A program made the position numbers and the translations under genes. DNA of 38,878 nucleotides from BM520 sp964594665. GTDB lineage: Bacteria > Bacteroidota > Bacteroidia > Bacteroidales > BM520. This document shows, piece by piece, positions 6,417 through 15,066 of this stretch (position 1 is its first letter; each line of letters begins with the position of its first letter). The notes under the pieces are model-generated. The model did not search any database. It worked only from the letters and a program-made list of their open reading frames with translations, and had not been told where the DNA came from. The DNA lies in contig CAZQNY010000015.1 of the NCBI GenBank assembly GCA_964594665.1, forward strand, positions 1 to 38,878. The letters run 5' to 3'.

Positions 6417-7478
6417 TTATTTCCTCTCCCAATATGTAAAACCTATATTCTCAGCTATCTGAACAATTGGATTAAATGTTCTTTTATACAAATTCAAAAA
6501 ATCATTCTCGGACAAATGGGTTATATCTGACAAGGAATCACAGATTGTCAGGTAATCTTCAAGGATCGGTTCATTTGGATTTTTTTCATAGATCACCTTA
6601 ATAGCTTTTTGATGGGATATGGCAAATGGTTCTAAATAATCTCCCAAGGGAGGTAGATTATTGCTTTTCGATGAATTAATGGCTGAATCAGCCGGAAGCA
6701 AATTCCATATTAAATTATGAGACACAAAACTCCATGGGACAAAATGATCCAAATCATAATTTGCTTTGTATAATTTTTTTCCGGTATAAATACAATTCAT
6801 AAAACCATTCAATTCAATAAAAGTATCCCAAAACTTATGTTGACGAGTTAATGATTCTCTATTAACAGGTTTTCGTAACTTAGAAGGCACATCTGGAACA
6901 TTGGGATTTCGCTTTTGGATAAATAGGGTTAAATTCCAAAAAGTATAATCTCTTAATAATCGGTAATTTTCAAGTAAATATTCATCCCATATAGGATTAA
7001 TAGTAATATTGTCATCTTTTATTGCATACAAACAATCATTTTTAAAGTCTTGCGATTTAAGCATCGTATCTAAATCATTCTCGTACCGGATCCATGGTGA
7101 TAAGAATCTATACGGAACATTTAAAGAAAACACCTTTATCAAAGATTTAATAGACGTATCTTCAATTGCATTTCGCAAAATTCTTTTAATTTCACTTTTG
7201 GTCGCATCAATTGGTATGTATAACCGACGCTGTAATTCCATTATTTGATTATACAAAGAATCTGATTTGCCAAATGACAAGTGAAAATAATGAATCGGAT
7301 ACCAAGCTTCTGCAATCATTCCAATAATAATATCCCAAAATGATATAGTTCGGCGACGTTCACTTATAAATATATCAATTATAGAAATAAACCAATAAAA
7401 CTTGTATGTAGCTGATGTATTCCTATATACTTTAGACAGTTCATTAGTATTTACATCGGTATGTACTGGTAACGTCAT
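6417..7478 (-). CDS. HNH endonuclease-domain protein
   Basis: A 353-aa protein with a C-terminal HNH/beta-beta-alpha-metal nuclease motif: CIYTG (229-233), then DLDHFVPWSF with Asp244-His245, HNLIWNLLPAD with Asn259, and NSSKSN with Asn268 and Lys271. The N-terminal about 200 residues (YRNTSATYKFYWFIS, SPWIRY, NPNVPDVPSKL) match what I remember of a widespread uncharacterised family of HNH proteins of about the same length; this part may recognise the target. It is the first gene of a two-gene unit with the methyltransferase-HIT fusion. Short counts give 15 G+C of 60 at 6961-7020, against 35 of 60 at 1381-1440, pointing to horizontal acquisition. No strong Shine-Dalgarno is seen before the ATG, as is usual in Bacteroidota. 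Restriction or defence is a hypothesis. Confidence 0.8.
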   Translation of the reverse strand: MTLPVHTDVNTNELSKVYRNTSATYKFYWFISIIDIFISERRRTISFWDIIIGMIAEAWYPIHYFHLSFGKSDSLYNQIMELQRRLYIPIDATKSEIKRILRNAIEDTSIKSLIKVFSLNVPYRFLSPWIRYENDLDTMLKSQDFKNDCLYAIKDDNITINPIWDEYLLENYRLLRDYTFWNLTLFIQKRNPNVPDVPSKLRKPVNRESLTRQHKFWDTFIELNGFMNCIYTGKKLYKANYDLDHFVPWSFVSHNLIWNLLPADSAINSSKSNNLPPLGDYLEPFAISHQKAIKVIYEKNPNEPILEDYLTICDSLSDITHLSENDFLNLYKRTFNPIVQIAENIGFTYWERK

Positions 7479-7570
7479 TTATATATTTCACACTTAAAAA
7501 AAACGAATAATACCCAAATAAAAAACACAAGAATTTTAAAAAATTAAATGAACAACAAATCATTACTATA

Positions 7571-7578
7571 CAAAGTTA
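7571..7578 (-). promoter_or_regulatory. Putative -7 element (TAACTTTG) of the HNH/methyltransferase-HIT unit
   Basis: On the minus strand this reads TAACTTTG, matching TAnnTTTG, about 93 nt before the HNH start codon, giving a leader of about 85 nt. No -33 motif is evident. Confidence 0.3.
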
Positions 7579-7624
7579 AAAATAAATTCGGGTTATCATT
7601 TTTATATACTGTGCTTTATTTTGA

Positions 7625-7672
7625 ACGCTGTGTTTCGCTGTGTTTCAGCAGTGTTTCGCGGATTGTCACCCC
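7625..7672. repeat. Left 48-bp direct repeat flanking the GxxExxY gene
   Basis: It is built on the motif GCTGTGTTTC and ends in TCACCCC. It matches 8249-8296 in the same orientation at 43 of 48 positions without gaps. Confidence 0.75.
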
Positions 7673-7827
7673 AACCGTCAGGGGTTTTCATAAAAGCATT
7701 TATCAAAAAAACTCTGCGCGACATGGCGTTAACTCTGCGATACTCTGCGTTCCAAAAAAATTCAACCTTCAAAGGGTTCCTTTTTCCCTATTTCTGTATT
7801 AAACAATAAACAACAAAGTGTTTTATC

Positions 7828-8238
7828 ATGGAAATAAATGAAATCACAAGAAAAATCCTGAGCTGTGCCTATACAGTACACTCTGCCCTGGGGCCTGGTT
7901 TATTGGAATCCGCATACAGAAAATGTCTTGCCTATGAATTGAGACGATTTGGTTTAAAGGCGGAAGAAGAAAAGATTCTTCCCATAACATTCAGAGACCT
8001 TGAAATAGATTATGGCTATCGTATGGATATACTGGTTGAGGATCAGGTGATCATTGAATTAAAGGTTGTTGATAATCTGAATAATGTTCATGAAGCTCAG
8101 CTTTTAACCTATATGAAGTTTGCAAAAAAGCCGGTTGGGTTGCTACTAAACTTTAATGTAAAAAGTCTTAAAAACGGCATAAAGAGATTAGTAATGGAGA
8201 AAAACCTCAAATCCGGATGTTTCCCTGATAAATATTGA
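7828..8238 (+). CDS. GxxExxY-family protein (PD-(D/E)XK-like)
   Basis: A 136-aa protein with the family's defining GLLESAY (Gly24, Glu27, Tyr30). It also has a nuclease-like core: Asp67 in YRMDILV, Glu77 and Lys79 in IIELKVV, and Gln91..Tyr95 in QLLTYMK. The family is small, usually multi-copy in Bacteroidota genomes and of unknown function; the fold assignment suggests nucleic-acid cleavage, unproven. Length is typical and the frame is complete. It is bracketed by near-identical 48-bp direct repeats 624 bp apart, as if it moved as a small cassette. It is divergent from the HNH gene. Confidence 0.88.
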   Translation: MEINEITRKILSCAYTVHSALGPGLLESAYRKCLAYELRRFGLKAEEEKILPITFRDLEIDYGYRMDILVEDQVIIELKVVDNLNNVHEAQLLTYMKFAKKPVGLLLNFNVKSLKNGIKRLVMEKNLKSGCFPDKY

Positions 8239-8248
8239 TTTTTGGGGT

Positions 8249-8296
8249 ACGCTGTGTTGCGCTGTGTTTCGGCAGTGTTTCGCTGTTTTTCACCCC
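8249..8296. repeat. Right 48-bp direct repeat flanking the GxxExxY gene
   Basis: Second copy of the repeat at 7625-7672, with five mismatches. It begins 10 nt after the stop codon of the GxxExxY gene. Confidence 0.75.
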
Positions 8297-8325
8297 GGAA
8301 ATATGTGTGATTCATGGAAGTATTT

Positions 8326-8357
8326 CAAAAAAAACGGCCACCCCCAGGCAGCCGTTT
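8326..8357 (-). terminator. Rho-independent terminator of the dihydroorotate-dehydrogenase-like gene
   Basis: Read on the minus strand, AAACGGC (8351-8357) and GCCGTTT (8332-8338) form a 7-bp stem with a 12-nt loop, followed by a run of T (8327-8334 on the opposite strand). It lies 22 nt after the true stop codon of the gene at 8380. Confidence 0.75.
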
Positions 8358-8379
8358 AAATATCATAAAAGGATCAATA

Positions 8380-9527
8380 TTACTCTATCCCGGCGAAGTG
8401 CTTCATAAACTGTACCCGCGAATAGGCCGCAGGATTATCAGACTGGCTCATACTCATCTTTCCGGCAAAGTCCGACAATGAGGTGTAGCCATTCTGCTCC
8501 ATCCAGTCAGAGAGGAATTTATTGGCATTTTCAATCTCTACAANNNNNNNNNNNNNNNNNNNNNNNNNNNNNNNNNNNNNNNNNNNNNNNNNNNNNNNNN
8601 NNNNNNNNNNNNNNNNNNNNNNNNNNNNNNNNNNNNNNNNNNNCCATTCTGCTCCATCCAGTCAGAGAGGAATTTATTGGCATTTTCAATCTCTACAAAC
8701 CCTTTTTGGTATAACACAGAGGTCATCTGCACGGCTTTGGCACCGCTAAGCAGCTGTTTCACCACTGCTTCACCATTATGGATACCCGTTGAAGCACACA
8801 GATCACACTTCACACTCCCGGAAAGGATTCCAATCCAGCGCATAGCATTAAGAAACTCCTCCTTATTGCTAAAGCGACCGCCGCCAATGAGCTTCATATG
8901 CTCAATATCAATATCAGGGGTAAAGAAACGATTAAACATCACAACACCCTGAATGCCAGTCCAGGAAAGCTGTGTAACCCAGTGTGCCATATCGGTAAAA
9001 TAGGATCCTATTTTTAAAGCTACCGGCAGTTTTGTTGCCTTCTTCACTTTTTCAATGATATCCATATATACAGCCTTATAGTCATCGCCTGATTTTTCGG
9101 CATCAGTAGGCAGTATAAAAACATTAAGTTCCAGGGCATCAGCACCGGCCTCCTCAATGCGTTTTGCAAAGGTGGTCCATTCAGTTGCGCTATAGCAGTT
9201 AATACTTGCGATAACAGGTATCGTCAATGCTTCTTTGGCTTTTTTAATCAGATCCAGATATTCTCCCAGCTGATGATCGCGGGAATAATTACTTATCAGA
9301 TCGTAGGCTTCAGCATATCCATATCCTGTGGATGCTTCGGTATCACGGATTTGTTTCTGCGACTCAAAGTGTATCTGCTCTTCAAAAAGCGATTTCAGTA
9401 CCACTGCTCCGGCACCATGTTCTTCGATTTTCTTCAGGTTTTCTATCGACCTGGTAAGACCACTGCTTCCGGCAATGATCGGGCTTTTCAGGGTCAACCC
9501 CAGATAACGTGTTGTTAAATCGGTCAT
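8380..9527 (-). CDS. Dihydroorotate dehydrogenase-like protein, broken by an assembly gap
   Basis: An FMN-dependent TIM-barrel protein related to dihydroorotate dehydrogenase. It begins LTTRYLGLTLKSPIIAGSSG and contains SINCYSATEW, ALELNVF, LPVALKIGS, GGGRFSN and CDLCASTGIHNGEAVVKQLL. This is the PyrD-like group often found in Bacteroidota beside a true PyrD, so the pyrimidine role is not certain. As given, the gene is disrupted by 100 N and a 55-nt duplication. Merging the duplicated ends removes 155 nt and restores one 993-nt frame of 330 aa. The frame continues from the WMEQN segment into GYTSLSDFAGK and ends in KHFAGIE followed by TAA at 8380-8382. It has a terminator downstream and no close co-directional neighbour. 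Confidence 0.85.
8489..8698. other. Assembly gap (100 N) between identical 55-nt contig ends
   Basis: The 55 nt at 8489-8543 are repeated exactly at 8644-8698, with 100 N between (8544-8643). An exact overlap of 55 nt is what a de Bruijn assembler with k = 55 leaves at contig ends. The gap is therefore probably zero length and the duplication artificial. Confidence 0.9.
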
Positions 9528-9596
9528 GTTTTGAAATGGTTTATTCTTTTTTTGTAAAAATAGGAAAATGCCATAAAAATCAGCCCTTCAATGGGA

Positions 9597-12476
9597 TCAA
9601 TTTTTCACAACTTTTACAGTATACTGATTTTCAGCACCATAAACTGTGACCATATAAACTCCATTTGGCAGGCCATTTCCTTGTATATCACAACCATTCC
9701 AGAGAACAACATGTTCACCGGCGGGCAATGATAATTTTTCCAAAATACGAAACTCTTTTCCACTCACATCAGTTGCAAGGATTTGTACAGACGATTGCTG
9801 TTCCAGCATAACCTCTATTGCAGTGCCGGCATGGAATGGATTGGGAGAAATGCGAACATCGAAAGGAGTATTCTGCATTGGTGTAATACCTGTTCCTGCC
9901 GATTGCCCTCCTGAGAGGCACAACAGTTCACCTTCCCTGCCGCCAACAATTACTTCCCACGACTTATCACCGGTAACATCATCGGTTACCCACAATGCAT
10001 CTACCGGAGAAGGAATATTCACCGACATCAGCTCATCGCCATCCACACCATTAAGATATACTACCTGGTTATCCTGGAAGAGCGTTCCGGCAACAATATC
10101 AGAAATATTATCGCCGCTGATATCTTCTATGGGGGCTACATTCCAGCACTTATCAGGCAATGCATACGACCAGATAACTGATGCATCGTAACCGCTTACT
10201 GCCATGGCATTGGTTTTACTGTGCGCAATGGTAAAGTCGAAATATCCGTCGCCGTCAACATCATCGAGAGCCTCGAAGCGAAGCAGAATAGAACCATAAA
10301 CAGAACCAGTGTTCAGCACTATTCCATCCACCGGGTCAATATGATAATAAGCACCCTGGAAGTCACCTGCCACCACTTCATTAACACCGTCACCATTGGC
10401 ATCCTGCAGCTCCAGCAGCGCCCAAACGCTGGAACCAGAGGTCTCCACTGTCCAGAACTGTATACCATTGGTACCGTTAATACCATACACATACCCCTGA
10501 GTCTCGCCGGGGTCAGTTGCTCCTGCCACTGCATCGGGAATACCATCGCCGGTAATATCATCAACGCCAATAACAGAGAATACTGCTCCGCCAAGATAGC
10601 TGTGCCATATCAATTCTCCATTGGTAACATCAAGGCAAAGCACGCGCTTACTACCTGTGTTATCCTGGTTATTACCTGTTGCTGCCAGCACATCATTATG
10701 GCCGTCATTGTTGTAATCGTGACTCACATCCACCATATAAACCCAACCTCCGTCGCCGAAGGTCTCCGTATCGAATTCCCATTCCACGGCACCGGTTTTA
10801 CCACTCAGCACCATTACTTTGCGGTTTCCCCAGGCGGTACCAATAGCCACATCCTGATAACTGTCACCGTTCATATCTGCAACAATTTCTATTGCCGGCT
10901 GATCATAAACATTACCGTATTCTATTTCCTGTTCCCACATCACATCAGCCCAGGGGCCTGAGTTGCCGTTAAAACAACGCACATAATCATCCTCCGAGCA
11001 AACAATAACATCATTCACACCATCACCGGTAACATCAGCGATGGTTTCTATAGCTTTGGGACTATTATCATAGTCAGTATCAATAAGATACTCCCATATC
11101 TGATCACCTATGGGGTAAAGGTTATACACTCCGGTACCCTGGAGAGTGATAATTTCTGTTGTATTGTCAGGGTCGTTGCTGGTGATGGTAATTTCACCTG
11201 AATATGATTCCTGCAACTCGGGATGGAACCAGAAACCGGCTTTATAAGTTCCTCTGGAAGGGACAATAATCGGGAATGAGATAGCTTCATCAAGGAGAAA
11301 GTTTGGCGATGAGCTCTCCATATTATCAAGGGTAAGCATTTCATTACCACGGTTTTCGATGGTCAGGAACCAGCGTGTCCAGGCATTCAAACGGATATCA
11401 CCATAGTTATGTTCAGGAGCATCAAAGGCTATTGCCGGGCCCGATTCCACGCCAAAACCAATAAGCTCAACCGGCACTTCAGGGTTAACCGGATCATTGG
11501 AAATCACGTGAATAATTGCAGACAGTTCGCCAAAATATTCCGGTGCATAGGTAACATCAATTGTGGCCGACTCATTGGGTAAAATGGTTACAGGAAATGC
11601 TGTTGCTGTTGACAGAGGTGCCCATGCAGGAATGTCAATTCCGGTAACTACAAGGTCGTCGGTACCGAGGTTTTCCACCAGCAGGTCAACGGTTTTTGTT
11701 TCTCCAACGGTCACATTACCATAGTTGTAGAAGGAAGGCTGCACCCGTATTTCCGGAGTTCCACTGCCACCGAGGTCTACCTTATATAAGGTACTCTCAC
11801 TGGACAGCTGGCCGTCGACATACCAGAGATACTGGCCATCAAAAACGATTCCCGCAGGCTTAATATTTTCACAATCGTAGCCATCAACCACATTACCGTC
11901 CTGATCGAGTTTAAAGATAAAGTTGGCATTATAATCCACGATCCAAAGGAATTCATCCTGCACGCAGATGTCCCAGGGCTGCTCATCCGGGGCCACAAAG
12001 CTGGTTAGTTGTGTTCCCTGATTATCGACTTTGTAAATCGTTCCGGGATCAGGATAGTAGGTATTCACCCAGAAATCTCCTTCAGCCCATGCAATTCCCG
12101 ACATATAGTGATCGGGCAAGGCAATGGTTTCCAAAATCTGGCCGGCCATATCAACCTTTGTGGCAAGAGCAGGGTTGCTGCTGCCGGAAGGCTGATCGAC
12201 AAACCATAGATGCTGACCGTCGTAAGTAAGGCCAAAGCAGTCGTCGATGGCAGGGTTGGTAAAAAGTACGGTTGCTGTTCCCGTTGCCGGGTCAAAGCGA
12301 TAAAAATGATCGCCGCCGGAGCCATAGATTCCAAAATAAATATACGTTCCGTCAGAAGCCAGACCACTGGCTTTTCCGGGGATTGTGTAGCTGTCAACGA
12401 TAGACCACTCCCGGTTTTGCGCAGGCACTATCAGCCATAATGCCGACAGCACTGCAATAATAAATAGCTTTTTCAT
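9597..12476 (-). CDS. Secreted FG-GAP/VCBS-repeat protein with T9SS sorting domain
   Basis: A 959-aa extracellular protein. Residues 1-19 are a signal peptide (cleavage after VPA). About 24-235 look like a beta-propeller (repeats such as GLTYDGQHLWFVD and GIVFDGQYLWYVD). About 240-450 hold two choice-of-anchor-D/ASH-like beta-sandwiches (IRVQPSFYNYGNVTVGET; DAPEHNYGDIRLN). About 455-857 is a second propeller of FG-GAP type with eight calcium-loop-like repeats, e.g. DVTGDGVNDVIV, DMNGDSYQDVAIG, DANGDGVNEVVAG and DVDGDGYFDFTIA. About 872-959 is a type A C-terminal sorting domain beginning ISPNPF and ending NGVYMVTVYG...KVVKN. It is thus expected to cross the outer membrane by the type IX system. 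It follows the C25 peptidase gene by 25 nt and probably shares its transcript. The ligand is unknown. Confidence 0.88.
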   Translation of the reverse strand: MKKLFIIAVLSALWLIVPAQNREWSIVDSYTIPGKASGLASDGTYIYFGIYGSGGDHFYRFDPATGTATVLFTNPAIDDCFGLTYDGQHLWFVDQPSGSSNPALATKVDMAGQILETIALPDHYMSGIAWAEGDFWVNTYYPDPGTIYKVDNQGTQLTSFVAPDEQPWDICVQDEFLWIVDYNANFIFKLDQDGNVVDGYDCENIKPAGIVFDGQYLWYVDGQLSSESTLYKVDLGGSGTPEIRVQPSFYNYGNVTVGETKTVDLLVENLGTDDLVVTGIDIPAWAPLSTATAFPVTILPNESATIDVTYAPEYFGELSAIIHVISNDPVNPEVPVELIGFGVESGPAIAFDAPEHNYGDIRLNAWTRWFLTIENRGNEMLTLDNMESSSPNFLLDEAISFPIIVPSRGTYKAGFWFHPELQESYSGEITITSNDPDNTTEIITLQGTGVYNLYPIGDQIWEYLIDTDYDNSPKAIETIADVTGDGVNDVIVCSEDDYVRCFNGNSGPWADVMWEQEIEYGNVYDQPAIEIVADMNGDSYQDVAIGTAWGNRKVMVLSGKTGAVEWEFDTETFGDGGWVYMVDVSHDYNNDGHNDVLAATGNNQDNTGSKRVLCLDVTNGELIWHSYLGGAVFSVIGVDDITGDGIPDAVAGATDPGETQGYVYGINGTNGIQFWTVETSGSSVWALLELQDANGDGVNEVVAGDFQGAYYHIDPVDGIVLNTGSVYGSILLRFEALDDVDGDGYFDFTIAHSKTNAMAVSGYDASVIWSYALPDKCWNVAPIEDISGDNISDIVAGTLFQDNQVVYLNGVDGDELMSVNIPSPVDALWVTDDVTGDKSWEVIVGGREGELLCLSGGQSAGTGITPMQNTPFDVRISPNPFHAGTAIEVMLEQQSSVQILATDVSGKEFRILEKLSLPAGEHVVLWNGCDIQGNGLPNGVYMVTVYGAENQYTVKVVKN

Positions 12477-12501
12477 GTTTTGGTATAATAAGCTGTTAAT
12501 A

Positions 12502-14979
12502 TTAAAAAGTAATAATGCCCGGAGCCTCCATCTTCACCATATAGCTTTTCCCGGGAATAATGTTTCCCAGAGAATTTACTCCCGTTGATGGCCAGTATAC
12601 TCCTGAGCCAATGGCGTTTTTAACGATAATTAAATCATCAATTACAGGAGCAAAAAGCTGGGTTACATCCACCGGAACATCACTGCGTACTGCTATCAGA
12701 TTCCATCCTTCTGTCAGGGCTATACTATTCCCCGTCCCCGGCAATCCGGATAAAACTATCTGACAGCCATCCGTAACCTTTACAATATATCCGCTGTTGT
12801 TTTGCCACACCGGAATATTATTGGCATAGGGAGGCCAGTAAACATTATTAATATTCTTCATTATTATCAATGTATCCGCTATTGCGGAAAAAATATTCGT
12901 TGTAAGGCTATCGGAAAGATCGAGCCAGGTAGAAACGCCATTCCAACCCTGGGTAAGCGTAATAACCTGATTTACAGTGTTTTCAATAATCACCGTATCA
13001 ATAACCGGTTGAAAGGCAAAATGAGTTGCGGTAATCACCAGGGTATCACCACCTTGCAAAGCCGGAAATGTAAGACTTGCCGTTGCATCCGGGCCCATTA
13101 CTTTCACATCACATACGGAGTCATTCACCATCACCGCCACAAGAACGTCGGAGGCGGCAGTAACAGCAAGCGCTTCGTCTCCGATGGAAAGATCAGCATA
13201 GGTAAGCGGCATTGGAGGAGGTTGCGACAGCCACACTGAAAGGGAGGGATCACCCAGCAAGGTGTAAATCTCCCAGTAGTAGTTAGTCCGGTAGCTGCCT
13301 GCTTGTGTAACGGCCAGGTTGCCTGCCACGGGCATTTCGCCCTGCGTAACATACCAGTCGGCGCGCGTAATACCCGGCATATCATGAAAACGGCGGTCGT
13401 ATGCGCCCAGGTTATTGCTGTGATATGACGGGGTTGCGGAAATAGGCTCAACACCCACGCCCCACCAGAAATCCTCATCCCAGTAGGTATAATTGGTTCC
13501 TCCGATGTAGCCTATAGCGCCCTTATTTTCAGCTCGCAGGACAATTTCTCCGAAGCAGGTTGTGGAGAAGGTGGCACTCTGGCAGCAATTTCCAACCATC
13601 AGACAATACTTACTTTGATTCTGTAATGCCGGAACATGGCTGGAATAGAAAGAGGGATTCGACCACCCGGAAGCGCTGCAATGCGCAGTATAATTGGCAT
13701 AGGCTACGCCATCGCTGACATTCTGCCGGATATTGCCGCTGTAATTGGCACCTGAAGGCTCCGGTTGCAGGTAGGTATGACTGGTAATAGAATGGTCGGA
13801 ATTAAAATAATACTCTGTCCCATAGCCAATCTGCCCGTTGCCATAGGTTGGGGCATGGTAGCTATCGGCACCGGCAGCCATTACCACTTCATCAAGAAAA
13901 GTGGGATCCGGAAAGAGATAGCGTTCATATTCCAATGTTTTATCGATCTGCGGCTGCATCTCGGCAGCATTATTGGCCGAAAGCCTACCCACATACAAAT
14001 CCGGAAGCATATCTCCGGTGTATTCGGCATAATAAAAGTCGGATTTATGGTTGCCTGCAGAGCCGCTCCAGGCGGGGATCTGACTGATATCACCGGCAAG
14101 CAAAAGGAATAAAGGTGCTGAATAACCCTGAGCAGGAGTATTATACAAACCCGAAAGCCACGTTTTTATGGCGCTGGTAGTGGTGCCAATTTCATCGGTG
14201 TATCCTATAATAACCTTAAAACCTTTCTGCTCCTTCCAATGGATAAAAGGTGCCAGCTGACTTTCAAACATACGATCGGCCACAATAGCATAGGTTATTG
14301 GTGTGGAAGATGGTACAGGATCTGTTGGCAGCGATTCATATCCGCTGTTTTTGTATTGCAGATGACCATATTTCAATTTCTGCTGCTGTGTCTGCTGAAG
14401 GTTCCCATTCTCATAGGTTACTGTTACACTCAGCTGAGTATAAACTGTTAAGCTGCCTTTTGCAGGATTATAATCAAACGGACACACGGAAACCCGCATT
14501 ATACGGCTGTCGCGTAAGGTTCCAAGAATTTCGTACGATGCAATTTCCGGGTGCAGGTATCCCTTGCCTTCATAAGCATCTTCATTATAATAAAATGGAA
14601 CATCCTGAGGGTCATCATTTTTCGACAGGGAAGGCTGATGCGGATAAATACGATTCTGCAAAGGTATTTCCAATGAATCGGAACAGGTTATCTGAATAAC
14701 AGGCATTGCACCGACAGGGATTTCCACCAGCCGGGCAAATACGGGAAGCTCAGGATCACCGGGAGTCATTGTGGTGGTGTAACCAGGTAATGAAAGGCGG
14801 TTAAAAGAGCCTGCATCATGTTTCCTGGTTTCTGAATCAGGAAGTTCCACAGAAAGATCAAATGAAAACTCTTTTATGGTATTTTGGGTTAAGATATAAC
14901 CTGACTGCTGTGCCATTGTCATGGAGGCAGGAAGCAATTCTATCATCAATAATAATAAAAATATGTATCTTATTCGCAT
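12502..14979 (-). CDS. Secreted C25 (gingipain-type) cysteine peptidase
   Basis: An 825-aa exported peptidase. A signal peptide (about 1-23, ending MTMAQ) precedes a propeptide-like region with GDPELPVFARLVEIPVGAMP. The peptidase domain spans about 230-590 (AIVADRMFESQLAPFIHWKE, LLLAGDISQIPAW, DLYVGRLSA). The catalytic pair is His433 in NYTAHCS and Cys466 in GNCCQSATF; the 33-residue spacing equals that of His211/Cys244 in gingipain R. Residues about 670-825 are two copies of a module with TQGWN or TEGWN, LIIMKN or LIIVKN and VYWP, seen in many type IX cargo proteins. The protein ends soon after the second module (EAPGIITF) without a recognisable sorting domain, unlike the next gene in the operon. 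Substrate preference cannot be told. Confidence 0.87.
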   Translation of the reverse strand: MRIRYIFLLLLMIELLPASMTMAQQSGYILTQNTIKEFSFDLSVELPDSETRKHDAGSFNRLSLPGYTTTMTPGDPELPVFARLVEIPVGAMPVIQITCSDSLEIPLQNRIYPHQPSLSKNDDPQDVPFYYNEDAYEGKGYLHPEIASYEILGTLRDSRIMRVSVCPFDYNPAKGSLTVYTQLSVTVTYENGNLQQTQQQKLKYGHLQYKNSGYESLPTDPVPSSTPITYAIVADRMFESQLAPFIHWKEQKGFKVIIGYTDEIGTTTSAIKTWLSGLYNTPAQGYSAPLFLLLAGDISQIPAWSGSAGNHKSDFYYAEYTGDMLPDLYVGRLSANNAAEMQPQIDKTLEYERYLFPDPTFLDEVVMAAGADSYHAPTYGNGQIGYGTEYYFNSDHSITSHTYLQPEPSGANYSGNIRQNVSDGVAYANYTAHCSASGWSNPSFYSSHVPALQNQSKYCLMVGNCCQSATFSTTCFGEIVLRAENKGAIGYIGGTNYTYWDEDFWWGVGVEPISATPSYHSNNLGAYDRRFHDMPGITRADWYVTQGEMPVAGNLAVTQAGSYRTNYYWEIYTLLGDPSLSVWLSQPPPMPLTYADLSIGDEALAVTAASDVLVAVMVNDSVCDVKVMGPDATASLTFPALQGGDTLVITATHFAFQPVIDTVIIENTVNQVITLTQGWNGVSTWLDLSDSLTTNIFSAIADTLIIMKNINNVYWPPYANNIPVWQNNSGYIVKVTDGCQIVLSGLPGTGNSIALTEGWNLIAVRSDVPVDVTQLFAPVIDDLIIVKNAIGSGVYWPSTGVNSLGNIIPGKSYMVKMEAPGIITF

Positions 14980-15066
14980 TGTTCTCTTTAGTAGGTTTCA
15001 ACAAAGTTAAAATTTCTTTGAAATAAAATCCAAAAAAACAAATCCAATGCATCAGGAAGGAATTAT

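Larger units (their letters stand above)
7479..7827. other. Intergenic stretch without a supported gene
   Basis: It holds the likely HNH promoter (7571-7578), the left 48-bp repeat (7625-7672) and a low-complexity stretch with CTCTGCG repeated at 7714-7750. Short open frames here read through the repeats and show no protein-like composition. Confidence 0.55.

Noticed and set aside
5555..7478. A full phosphorothioation (Dnd/Ssp) system
   Set aside because: Only the methyltransferase domain resembles an associated family; none of the dnd or ssp modification genes is present in the window.
7548..7809. Two overlapping plus-strand frames before the GxxExxY gene
   Set aside because: They are mostly translated repeat and low-complexity sequence, with no recognisable protein features.
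8109..8315. Minus-strand frame rich in Gln-Arg-Asn-Thr at the 3' end of the GxxExxY gene
   Set aside because: It is the translated 48-bp repeat plus antisense of the gene.
8478..8749. Two short plus-strand frames running through the N gap
   Set aside because: They consist of the duplicated contig ends and undefined bases, and the real gene is on the minus strand.
10221..10961. Long open frame of 246 codons antisense to the FG-GAP gene
   Set aside because: It is a shadow of the repetitive calcium-loop coding sequence; the composition is not protein-like and the opposite strand has clear domains.
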